Made by a program: the position numbers and the translations under genes. From the NCBI RefSeq assembly GCF_022458985.1, contig NC_061781.1, positions 8,893,501-8,957,500 on the forward strand: a DNA stretch of 64,000 nt, written 5' to 3'. This stretch comes from Mugil cephalus (taxonomy: Eukaryota > Chordata > Actinopteri > Mugiliformes > Mugilidae). Every line of letters starts with the position of its first letter. Position 1 is the first letter of the stretch. Below are positions 13,083-23,812 of the stretch, one piece after another. The notes beneath the pieces were generated by a model. That model saw only the letters and a list, made by a program, of their open reading frames with translations. It was not told the DNA's origin and ran no database searches.

Positions 13083-13114
13083 CGCGTTAGCTTCCAGAAA
13101 GTGGAAGCTAAAGC
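13083..13114. repeat. Short hairpin in degenerate fish repeat
   Basis: The text GGATCCGCGTTAGCTTCC is followed by a spacer and the complementary GGAAGCTAA, giving a 9-bp stem. The context resembles the GATCCCCATTAGCTTC repeat seen in many fish genomes. Family assignment is from memory only. Confidence 0.3.
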
Positions 13115-13354
13115 AACAAAAACAAAGGTTAAAAATTGTACTATACAGTATAACTAAAACAGTTAACAAATAAAACATAATAGTCAACAAATGAGCGAAG
13201 TCACTCAGTATAAATGAAACCACAATAACCAATATAGTCAATATAGAAAATACACAATATAAATGATAACGGTATGCATGTGACGTCACAGCAAGCGAAA
13301 TCTCCATGGTTACGTCCACTCAGTGGCAAAAAGTGACATTAAAATTAATTAAAA

Positions 13355-13515
13355 ATGCGAAGAGCTGTTGTGTGTGTTGTTGAAAAGCAATCACAGATAT
13401 ATTTTTACAGATATGCCCGACTGCCAAAGAAAACAGAAGAAATGTTTTGCCGCATTACAAGGAAAGTGGAATCCAGGCACCGAAACCTGGTGTTGGGTTT
13501 CACATTTGGTGTCAG
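13355..13515 (+). pseudogene. Possible THAP-type zinc-finger exon relic, frameshifted
   Basis: From an ATG at 13355 one frame gives a short peptide containing YFYRYARLPKKTEE, resembling the FYRFP block of THAP domains. About 60 bp on, another frame reads CFAALQGKWNPGTETWCW and then VSHLVSG, directly before a GTAATA donor-like site. This resembles the KW.AA...W.P....CSDHFVSG half of a THAP domain. The two halves are in different frames and one zinc ligand pair looks lost. It is probably a decayed exon of a THAP gene or a P-element/Harbinger-type transposon. A TGACGTCA site lies upstream at 13281-13288. Identification is tentative. Confidence 0.3.
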
Positions 13516-14288
13516 GTAATATTAATTTATGCTGTAATTTTTGATGAAGTCACCTTAAGATAACGACGGTAACTATTTCAGTTCCAACAATAAATAACAA
13601 TAAAACAATAAACGGAATACTTGTGCCCCCCTTTTTATGTCCAGTCGGACGCTAACGTCTAAGCTCTTAGCGTTAGCATCTTTAATTTAGCTACATTTAA
13701 CCATCAACTGAAATTTCCTTAAATTAACTGAAACCACTTTTACAAATCCATACCAGCTCGTAAGGATTGTTATTGAGTCAAATTGTCCTTAATTTGATTC
13801 AATATTCTACACATTTCACCGGTCTCCTTGTATTTCGCATTGATTGTATATAAGGTATTTAACTTACGAATTTCACCGTGTTTTTGCCACTCAGGGGGGC
13901 GTGGCCTCAGGCGGCAGTGACGTAACTGCATACCCTCTGTCCAGAGCTATAGCCACTTTCTGTGTACTTATCTATATAGGACTATTGGAATTTATGTACC
14001 TTTTTATACGAAAATCTACTACTGATGTGTCTGACATTACATATTCCAAGCCAAACAAGCTTTATAATGTACACATAATACAATTTTTTGCAGTCTTGGC
14101 ACCACCACATGGCCTGCTACTTGTCCAGTGTTGGCAAAAACCTGAAAATCCTATCCATTCACGAAAAAACTGAACAGGTGAAACATTCACTTTATGCATG
14201 AACATAAAAAGACAATATTTTAATTTGTCCGCTACATTTAGCCATGACAATTGTTTATGACAGCAAGGCAACATTGTTGAACATCGAT

Positions 14289-14700
14289 CTGTTAAATGAA
14301 AGGCACAGAAACTAATGGAAATTTTTGGTTTGCCACCAAAGCCGTTTGCAGAAAATGTTGGTTGACACCTGTGAGCAGCTTCCTGAAGAACAGGAAGACA
14401 TGCAATACTACAAGAATGTAGGGGTCTCGAACAACATGACCCCTACTAGGCAGGCAGAGAGGCTAACCGAAAGATGCAGCCGCTATAGCATGTGAATACC
14501 ACAAAGTGAGAACAGTGTAAAGGTGAAAGTCACTAAAGTAGTTAGTAAGACGAGGGCAAGTTTAAAACTTATAGTAATGCATCAGTTTGTCTTTCTTATT
14601 GTTTATACTTTTTGGTATACTGAGCACTCTCCTTATCTCAAAGCAGAAACAGTGAAATGTCTGCTAACCCGTGTACTAAAAAGATGTCTGACACTGAGTT
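14289..14700. repeat. Duplicated non-coding module, copy A
   Basis: This block includes AAGGCACAGAAACTAATGG, GAGCAGCTTCCTGAAGAACA, GGCAGAGAGGCTAACC and TGAGCACTCTCCTTATCTCA in order. The same words recur in the same order and strand at 15846-16241, and a weaker version lies at 21711-21870. It is part of the local duplications of the protease cluster. Confidence 0.8.
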
Positions 14701-15612
14701 GTGAGGAACCTTGTGTGTGGGTCCTGTTTCCATCCTTTGTCAGTATATAAAATGAATAATTTATTTGTATTTACTTCTCAGAAGTAAATGATGAAATCCC
14801 TAATCCCTTGTAATTATTCAACAGATCACTGTTCTTAGACTGCTGGACTGTTTGCTCACACAATTTGTCACAAAGCAGTGAAACTCACCCCTCCCTTCGA
14901 GTCTTTTCGGGGAGGCTAGTTTTATACCCAATAATGACACTCACTATTTTCCAGTTAACCTGAACTGTTCCAAACACTTTTTCTTTTCTTTTTTTTAACC
15001 TTTGGTTCATTTATAATTTTTCATATATTTCCTGAATTAGCTTATGTGTGTTGATTTCATCCTTAAAGCACCAAGACGTCACACTGACTGATCACTACGG
15101 GTAACAAAGGTTGACTGGGACGCTGCCTTTGTCTTGACAATAGCCAGTTTTCAACATTCAAAAGGAGGAAGCAGCAGCGCTGCCTTTTGCTACACACTGC
15201 CAGGCAGCGCTGGCGTCTCGACATTCATACCGATCAGTTGCTCAACATTTAATTGATTCTGCACGATCATGTTGTTTTCAACAAATGTTCAGATGACTGA
15301 AAGAAGTAAAAGGAAAATAGTCTGCAATATGTGCCCTCTTAACTTTTAGTTGTCATTTTCTTATCAAACAGCAGCCACTCGGAGTGATGTTTCTCACAGA
15401 TACACTTGCTGAAGTAGCCAACAACCATCTAACAGTGGCAACAACAGTAACAACTGCGGCCACAGATGCTCATCGACAGACAGACACTGGTAAATGGACA
15501 CTGAGTGTCTACACCCTCAACCAGTGCAAATATGTGAAACCACAGAGTGCCGCTTCAACTCTAAACACGTAATTGATTCCATCAAGTACACTGGTGCATA
15601 TTTTTTGTTTAC

Positions 15613-15709
15613 CTTCAGCAACATGATATCATAGTCATATTTTCCATTGTAACTGTTCTCTTTCTTGCTTTTGTTGTGTGCTCCTAGTACCACTGTCGTG
15701 GTTTGAGGG
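15613..15709 (-). pseudogene. Orphan exon 3 of a third granzyme-like protease copy
   Basis: These 97 nt match exon 3 of the flanking proteases. They keep the acceptor (TTTTTCAG), the donor (AAG/GTAAAC) and an open frame with [15 protein letters not shown] and then YDYDIMLLK, which includes the catalytic Asp. Relative to the two intact genes (139 and 136 nt) it has lost 14 or 13 whole codons, in frame. I found no exon 1, 2, 4 or 5 belonging to it, so it is called a gene fragment. Its intronic flanks resemble copy 1 on one side (15500-15612) and copy 2 on the other (15710-15790). Homologous intron sequence continues left to about 15018. Confidence 0.75.
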
Positions 15710-15845
15710 CTGAAAAACACACGTAATGTTGATAAATATTATTTTAACTATGGATGACAACACCTAATGTTACTACATTTAGTTTTAAATAAAGGTTGCT
15801 GCATATGCTAAAACATAACCGACAACAGTAGTAGTACTGTTGTTC

Positions 15846-16241
15846 TGTTAAAAGAAAGGCACAGAAACTAATGGATTTTTTTTTTTTTTTTTTTTTTTAC
15901 ACCTATGAGCAGCTTCCTGAAGAACAGGAAGACATGCAATACTACAAGAGAGCGACCACCATGACCCCTACGTCTACTAGGCAGGCAGAGAGGCTAACCA
16001 AAAGATGCAGCCGCTATAGCATGTGCATACCACAGAGCGTGAAAACAACCAGTGAAAAAAGTGAAAGTCACTTCAGTAGTTAGTAAGACGGGGGCAAGTT
16101 TTTAGACTGATACTAATACATGAGATTGGCTGCTTATTGTTTATACTTTTTGAAATACTGAGCACTCTCCTTATCTCAAAACAGAAACAGTGAAAATGTC
16201 TGCTAACCCATGTTCTGTCAGAGGTCTGACAATGAGTTAGT
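15846..16241. repeat. Duplicated non-coding module, copy A'
   Basis: Direct repeat of 14289-14700, offset by about 1.56 kb, and lying on the other side of the orphan protease exon. It contains a T run at about 15873-15898. The repeat pair suggests that the orphan exon was carried within a tandem duplication. Confidence 0.8.
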
Positions 16242-17498
16242 CTATACATTTCTTCTCTTCAGCAGGGAGGAAACATTTTGTCAATAGTCAAAGAAGACGT
16301 GTTCTGTGGTGTAGTGGGATCAAGGTACTTTGCGTCTTTTTAAGTAACAAAAACAAGAAACAAGATGGGACCAAAAACGACAACATACCATATAATAATT
16401 GTCTCATTTTGACAAATGAGAAGGTATTTTAATGGAGTCTGTCTCTATGGGTTAGCACTACTAATATTTTTTAGACATTCCTGTTTTGAACAGGCCTTTA
16501 TGTTACAGTCCAGAAGGTGGAGTCAGAGTGTTAAAACACTGAAGACTCAATGTTCCAGGGAACATTCTGGGTTGACGGCAAACTCACAGCAGCTGGAAGG
16601 TCTCGAATAAATCATTTGCCTTGTTTTCTGGAGTGAACGCTTTCCAGAGGCTGTTTGTCACGAATCCCTTTGGCGCATCCCTGAAATCTACACATGGTAT
16701 TCAGAAGAGACACATCATAGCCACAACCATCGTCCAGTTCCAACAATGCCGTCCTTATTTTACCTCCTGTTAAGTTGCTAAATAACCAACAAGACTACTG
16801 TCGGTATAAGATAGCTGCTATAGCTACTGTCTGCATCTGATTTAAACATGCCAAACTCATGGTTAGCCACTGCTACCTAACAAAGGGATCTGCCACAGTA
16901 TCTGATTAATGAGGGTCTTAGTATAAAAGTGATCAGCACCTCTGTGGAATTCCTGGCTCAAGCGTAGTATTGGACTGGAGTCAAGCAGAGCCATGCATAA
17001 CAGCAATCCAATAACAATGGAAAATGGTAAACTAAATCTTGAAAATATTTGTCTGCACCTCCATCTAGTGGTTATCTTAGTGTTGGGAAATAGACAAATA
17101 AAAAAAAAGAAAGTCTCACCATCTGCTACTTTCAGAGTTGCTGATGTTGCACCAACAAGAAATGAGACCATGTGGAACCTTGGTGATTTTTGAAAAGAAG
17201 GTAGAGATGACTACACTAGGTGTGTGGGTCCTGTGTCCATCCTGTCCCATCTTCTTTGGGACATGTTGCAGGCATTAAATTCAAAAGGAGGGAATTTTTG
17301 CCAAAAACAATAAAGTTTGGCAGCTCGTACATTAAATATCTAGTCTTTGTAGAGTACTCGTGTACTTCATAGGAAATGGGGTTTGGAGTTTTTCTTCAGA
17401 AGACCGCTTCACGTATCTGTTTGCACTGTGGCTGGCTACGAGGCTTGAGTGCGACAACAGCGGCCTGTGGTTTGACAGGCCGTCTCTCGAATATTTAA
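16242..17498. other. Intergenic DNA between protease relic and copy 2
   Basis: No supported gene is present. The phrase GTGTGTGGGTCCTGT at about 17220 recurs from 14713, another trace of the local duplications. Short ORFs here show no recognised domain. Confidence 0.5.
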
Positions 17499-17620
17499 GT
17501 CAGCCATCACACTCACACCCCTGAACACCCCAACCACTCCTTTTCCCTCTCACCTTCAACTCATAATAATCATCTAAAGGGTTGACCAAACTTTTTACAA
17601 AGTTTTCAAAAGGGGGTTGA
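17499..17620. repeat. Duplicate of the DNA just downstream of the rabl3 stop
   Basis: From GTCAGCCATCAC onward this matches 10569-10690 (GTCAGCCGTCAC onward), including the ACACCCC words and the TAATAATCAT word. The match begins about 45 bp after the rabl3 stop codon. The protease duplication therefore included DNA that is now rabl3 3' UTR, and no rabl3 exon sequence is seen upstream of the match in the second copy. Confidence 0.7.
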
Positions 17621-17772
17621 GTACAGAAATAAAGGGGCAAACTATAGAAAACTTTATATTTCACATGTGTTTTAATATAATTTTTTTTTCACAAGCAAAA
17701 ACAGTATACTTTACTGATCCGTGTCATTAAACACTAGACAAGCTGGTGCAGGAAAAGCAGAATTCTTGGCTT

Positions 17773-19706
17773 TTATTGATTCATCATTTCTTCAATCCAC
17801 GCTGCAAAGAAATTGAGTTTTGTGAAGACATGGGGGAACTTTGAATTTTCACACTGGTTTTCCACGGTGAAAGCTGTTAAACCTTGAGGCTTGTTGTTGC
17901 AGAGGATTGGTCCACCAGAATCACCCTGGGGAAAAGGACAAGAGAAAGACTAGACTGAGTAGTCAGTCAAGATCATACTTGTTCCTCATGAAGACAATAA
18001 CAGTTTTCTGTTAGCAGCATCCTTGTTGTATCGGTTAAGGTTAAGTTCACTATTTGTTGCTTTGCTCAAACACTGTGCAATTACCTGGCAAATCCCTCCT
18101 TTTTTGTCAAACGTGGTGCATATCATATGTTCACTATTGAAATATTCTTTCCAGATATTTTTGCATTCAAAGATGAGCTGGATTTTCTCCGTGGCTTCCT
18201 TCAGAACATGTGAGGCAGGCTCATTGGGTCCAGTTTGACCCCAACCAGCAACAACACATTTGATGTTCGCTGGGATTTTCCCATTTTTCTTTGGTAGTCC
18301 GATGGTTTTCACGTACTTATTGAGTGTTGCATTGTTTTCCAACTGTGAAGGAGAAGTGGAAATCACAGCAGTTAACATTTGCTTCATTCGTTATTTTGTT
18401 TTGTTTTTTCATATATTTCCTGAATTAGCTTATGGGTGTTTATTTCATCCTTAAAACACTTAAAGTTGCAGTTGAACACATTGCAAAGGCTACAGACAAT
18501 AGCCAGTTTTCAACATTCAAAAGGAGGAAGCAGCAGAGCTACTATTGCTGGTACCTTCAGCAGCATGATATCGTAGTCGAATTTTTTGTATTTTGGATGT
18601 TTGTAGTACTTGGCCACTGTGAGATGTTGCTGACTGTCCTCTTTCTTGCTTATGTTGTGTGCTCCAAGTACCACTGTCATGGTTTGCGGGCTGAAAAAAG
18701 GGGAACATGTGATGTTGTTAAACATTATTTTAACCATGGATGATAACACCTAATATAACCACACTGAGTTTAAAATAAAGGCTACTGTACATGCCAAAAC
18801 AGTAAAAATGAATGCATTCCAGTTTAACAGTCCTTCACTAAATAACCATCTGTGACTGTAGTAATATAGTATGCTCATAATATTATTCCTAACATTAACT
18901 TATGAGGAGGATGTAGTTTGTGGTGCTGTAAAACTGTTTAGCCTCGACCACCAACTAAAATGGGTCTGACAATGTGATAGAAACAGGTGTCAGAACAACA
19001 CAATACTAGTCAATAATACCACAAACCACAACCTCAAAATGAAAACACAGTTGTATAAACAGCTCAGTTTATACTAGTTTCCTCAATGACTGACTAGTGA
19101 GTGTATAGGAAGTGTCAACTGTTTAAACCCATGATAGTAAATAATTGTCAGCCATTTGGGTATTTAATATGATACATCAACTGTTTAAAACCTTTTTCAT
19201 ATTTCCTTAGTGAAAAAAATATATATAATTCAGAGGTGAATAATTAGCGCAACTAACTTACTAGACATGAAACTACACATTTAATTTCAGAGTTACTATT
19301 TGATTCCTTTTCAGTTTTGGAAAAAAACAATAACTCACTAATGGCAGTGCGCTGCCGTGAGAACGAAGTCCTCCCGAATAAGGATCCCACCGCATGAATG
19401 TCGTCCTTGGTACTGGAGTGAAGCCATGTAGGGTCTAGAATGAGGCTTTGTAACTTTACCACCTATTATGCCACTCTCAGAAGCCCCTAAAAATGAGAAG
19501 GTAAAAACAGTTCTCAAATCATTGCCCTTCGTTCCAATAAAACAAATACGAGATACTTTATTCCAACATGATGATGATGGATAAGAGATCTCATTTGGTT
19601 GTTGTGGTTCAGAGTCACTTCTACAACTTTGAAAATAATTTTATGTCATCTTACCAGTGAGAGAGACCATCAGAAGGACGTAGAGGATGCAGCACGTGTC
19701 AATCAT
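17773..19706 (-). CDS. Granzyme/mast-cell-protease-like serine protease, copy 2
   Basis: Paralogue of the gene at 10783-12361, with the same five-exon structure: 19655-19706, 19339-19486, 18555-18690, 18085-18342 and 17773-17925. It encodes 248 aa. The signal peptide is followed by a propeptide ending Ser-Gly before IIGG. The triad is His64, Asp107 and Ser201, with YDIMLL and GDSGGP intact. The position six residues before the serine is again Gly. Exon 2 and the first half of exon 4 are nearly identical to copy 1. Exon 3, the second half of exon 4 and exon 5 differ more, as expected if the substrate-binding surface has diverged. All splice sites are intact, so the gene looks functional. The duplicated unit includes the promoter and the 3' flank. 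Confidence 0.92.
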
Positions 19707-19875
19707 GGTGGCGCAGATGCAAACGCTGAACAGTGTGTCTTACAGAGCCCCCCTCCTCTACCTTTTGTAGCTCCCACTGCGGAAACGTTGTGGGATGGGG
19801 TGTGAGACACCAGCTGCACATGCAAGATTTGAAATGATTCTCTGGTTCCTGCTGCGTGTGGGAGGTGCCACCTCT

Positions 19876-22800
19876 GTACAATAAGTTGATGTCCTTTGCC
19901 AGGAAAGATAAAACAAACCTGACATTTGAGTTGTTGTGTGTCCTGGCCATCTTGTTAAATTAATAATAATTTCATTAATGTTGTGCATGTATGTGTGCAT
20001 AGTTGCACATAGTTGGTTTTATGTTAACAAACAACTAGTCTTTTCTTATGTGGAGAAATAACGAGACTTGAAAAGTTTTGTGACCAGAGATTTAAGACCA
20101 CTAACTCTAGTTATAAACCTAAATACTCATTCTTGACAGATTCACTTCATTTACTCTAAAGGAAGATGGTTTAAGTAATGGAAACTGCGTGAACCCCAAT
20201 GCGATCGACTCTGAACTCTCACTCTCAACCACACACACAGTGATGACCATGACTTAACCACATGCCTTATTTTCCTGGGTAAAACTCATCTGGTTCTCTT
20301 TTTTTTCACAAACCCACACTAACTCTAGAAGTTATATAGAGTTTAGGTTTATTTCATCTATGTAGCAAAGAGCATTTGCACCAAAGTGCTTCACATTCAA
20401 CATGTCATATAAAACATTTGAAGAATTTTAAGTAATGTTAAAGCCTTTTATTGGCCTGTCTGTCCTTGTTGCAGATTTGCGTTGGACCTTGATTTAATAT
20501 TATTTTAAAACTACGATAATGATAAATCAACACTGGTCACGAGTTATTAAATATGTATATATAATATACAAGGGAGCAAAAATACTTTTATAAGGGAGCT
20601 GGGAGCTTTCAGTCTGGGTAAGATGCAGTGTTAATATACACGATCATCATTAAGGATTCCATGAACAGTTTTCTCTGTGTTCATGAGAATATACCACCAG
20701 CTTACATTATTAGCCCGATGTGGTCTGTGGTGGACTGGTTCCATGAAGGCGGTCTGGTGCATTTCTGTTTTGGGTAATTCGAAATTACAAGTTGGCCCCA
20801 TCTTGGAACTGTCTGAACTTTGTCTTCAGTGCAGACATCTGCATCTGAATTCAAACAAGGCAAAGATTAGGCCATGAACCCTGTCCTTGAGAGGCCGTCC
20901 CCCTCATCACACAGATCCCAGTCGTCTGTAGGTGATGGGTTTAAGCGTGTCTGCGTATGTGTGCGCTAAAATTGACTCCTTCTACCTTAGGCCAATAATC
21001 TACCAATTTCCCCTTGCGCATGGAGGTGACCTTTACCACACAAATAGGTCCCAGCACATCAGTAATGTTGCAACAGAGGAAATCAGGCTTAAGTTTCAGT
21101 ATGACTTGTCCAATCTGCTAGCTGGACTGGGTGGGTGTCCTCACCTTCTACTTCTATTTACCTTATTACTACTTAAACAGCGCTGTTTCCAGTACAATAT
21201 ATTGTACTAGTATTTGTTATGAAGTATGGCACTCATATGAAACAATATTTTTGTAAGAACAATGCATTTTACATTTCCTTTCCTCCTCCTGGCACCTTGG
21301 AAGTAGATAAAGTTGAACTGAAATAATATTATTGTCAAAACGATGCATCTTTTTCTTGTGGCCTTCATTGTGGTCATCATGGTGATGACCTTTATGCTCT
21401 TTTCCCTCCTCTATGCACGTTGGAAGTAGAGGGTGACAAACTTTATAGAAACATCAAGGTGGATTTGCAGTTGAGCCTCAAATGAGAGCATGAGGAGTCC
21501 TTCAACAGCTGCATCATCTTCTCACACCAAAGGAAGCCGTTAGGCACAAATTAGTTTGTTTTAAAGAGCTGGTAGTTACCTCGCGATGTCAGGTGGCTAA
21601 CACCTAATATGGAACTACTGTTATACGTGAAATGAATTAGCTGAAGCGACATTTTCTCAGTGCCTCCTCTGTGCAGTTTGTAAAATGCAAAATCTTTGTT
21701 TATTCCTCAGCTGAGCAGCTTCCTGAATAACAGGAAGGCTTGTACAATACTACTATAATTAAAAGGTTTCGACTGACATGAACCTAACCTCTAGAATGCA
21801 GGCAGAGAGGCTAACCAAAAGCTGTGGCTGCTATCGCATGCGCATACCGCAGACTGTGAAAACTACCAGTGTACTAAGCAAGCAACTTCATTTTCCTTAT
21901 TCTCTGGAGAGTGTCTCTGCAAAGAAGACTGCTTTTGTTATACTGATAAAACACAGGCTGTGCAGAAGGTTTTGTTTCAAACCATCTTTTTTTTTTTTTG
22001 CCCAGAGGGTGGCGACAGAGAGAAGCACATTCTTCTTGGGCCTGGTAATTGCCTGTTGGATGCTGCATCCAAAATGTTGATTGACAGCATACTCCCAGCA
22101 GCCAAGAGGCTTCAAGTAAAACAGCTGCATTACGGCAACCACTTGTACTTGTAAAAAACAAACCCTGATACAGTTCTGACAACTAAACGTGTCTATGTAT
22201 CTATCTATCTTGGGCCAACATTTCCTGAACCTTATTTCACAGGCTTGTTAGTTTGAAACCTGACTATTAGTGAGCTATTATCTGCATCAGATGCTGACAT
22301 CTTGGCAACTTGGTTAGCTAGAACTTCCGTAGCTAGCAGAATGAAGAGCAATTCGGTCTTAGTTTGTCTTACAGTCACACATTACTTCTACATATGTATG
22401 GTACGGACCCTACGCAGTAGCCTGCAGCGTAACCTGACGTGCAACTCAACAGTAGTGTATCTACACTAATTTCCTTGTTCACGTGTCATGATGTGGCCCA
22501 ACAAGCCATCCTACACACCATCTACTCAGAAGTCTTCTCTGTATGTATACATACTTTAATCTACATTTCCACCTACAACATAAACTGTGCTTGAATATAG
22601 TTGAACATACAATGTATACATACAAATATACATTACAGGAATATAAATCAAGTTTAACTATGCAATATGTTGTTTTAGTGGGGTGATTGCAGAACAGTCT
22701 TGACGCACCAGCGCACATATATAGATGCGTTTAACAGCGTAGCTCCATAGGCTCCATGTAGGCCTTTTGTGGGATGTAAATCTTAAACTGGTGCTTTACA

Positions 22801-23150
22801 CAGGCTTGTATAAGCCCCAGCTGTAATCGTTGCAAAATGAAAATTTGGGCTATTCTTATCTCTGTTACTGGAGATTCAGCTTTCTTTGCTAGGACAAAGG
22901 CCGTCATTTTATCAAAGTGGAACTGAATATTTTATATTTAGCCATTTTCTGATGCTCTTTCTTGTTTGTGCTTCTTCCTCCTTCTGTGATTGTTACAGTC
23001 CAAGTCAACCTTCAGACCTCAGTTCCTCTGATTCTTCACTTCAAGTGTAAAACTCAAACAATGACCAAGGCAAAGTCATGGAGCCGCTTTTATGTTGACT
23101 AAAGTTACAAAAAAAAAAAAAAAAGGAATGAAAGAATAATACTGTGATGC
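19876..23150. other. Intergenic DNA between proteases and UGT1
   Basis: No supported gene. It contains a degraded third version of the repeated module (21711-21870: GAGCAGCTTCCTGAATAACA, GGCAGAGAGGCTAACC). A GGTCTGTGGTG word at about 20719 recurs from 12729, and poly-T and TATC simple repeats are present. The stretch appears to be decayed duplicates of the protease region followed by unique AT-rich DNA. Confidence 0.5.
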
Positions 23151-23478
23151 ATAGGTCTTCAACAGGGGGTCCGCGACCTCTAGGGGTTCAGCGGAGGTAC
23201 TGCAGAGGGGGGCGCAAAATCTTTCATTAGACATTTTTTGTATATTTTTTTATTTTCCCCCACTAATCTAAATTTCGTTAAATAGACATTAACATGAATC
23301 CAACATATTTTAGTAAAGGGATAAGGGATAGCTTAATATTGAATGATAATAATAGTGTATATTTCTAAATAGCACTAGGCCTAGTTTAATATAGAACACA
23401 TATAGTAGGTAGGGGGTCCCTACTTAATCTCTTCATCAGTTTGGGGGTCCTAGGCCTGAAAAATGTAGAAAACCCCTG
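23151..23478. mobile_element. hAT-like non-autonomous element (MITE), intact-length copy
   Basis: About 328 bp bounded by AGGTCTTCAACAGGGGG on the left and a complementary-type end, GTAGAAAACCCCTG, on the right. In between are the words GACCTCTAGGGGTTCAG, GGAGGTACTGCAGAGG and TTTTCCCCCACTAATC. The CAGGGGTCTTCAAC-type inverted termini suggest a hAT-type element. No coding capacity is present. A second copy in inverse orientation is split around a Tc1 element at 30470-32530. Confidence 0.6.
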
Positions 23479-23812
23479 CTAACCCTGCTAACGTGTTGTC
23501 AGTATAAAATATCTTGAACTCAGAAAACAAAGGTCTTCAAAATATTACAGATACTTCCATGACCGAGGGATTCAAAAAACAAGTTTTATTCGTTTAGAAT
23601 TTTCTTTAGAAAAGGAGAGTTGGGTGGCTTCAATCAGTCGTCATTAGGTTGTTATTTGTAGCAAATGTAGTAATGGCACTTTGAGATTTTACACTCACAT
23701 ATATACACCCAGTCATCACACAGTACACCATATTCAACTTGCTCAGCAGTGTTTCCACCAGTAGCTTAATTGCAGTGAATTAATAAAACCTAGCAAATGT
23801 TGCAAAGAAACA

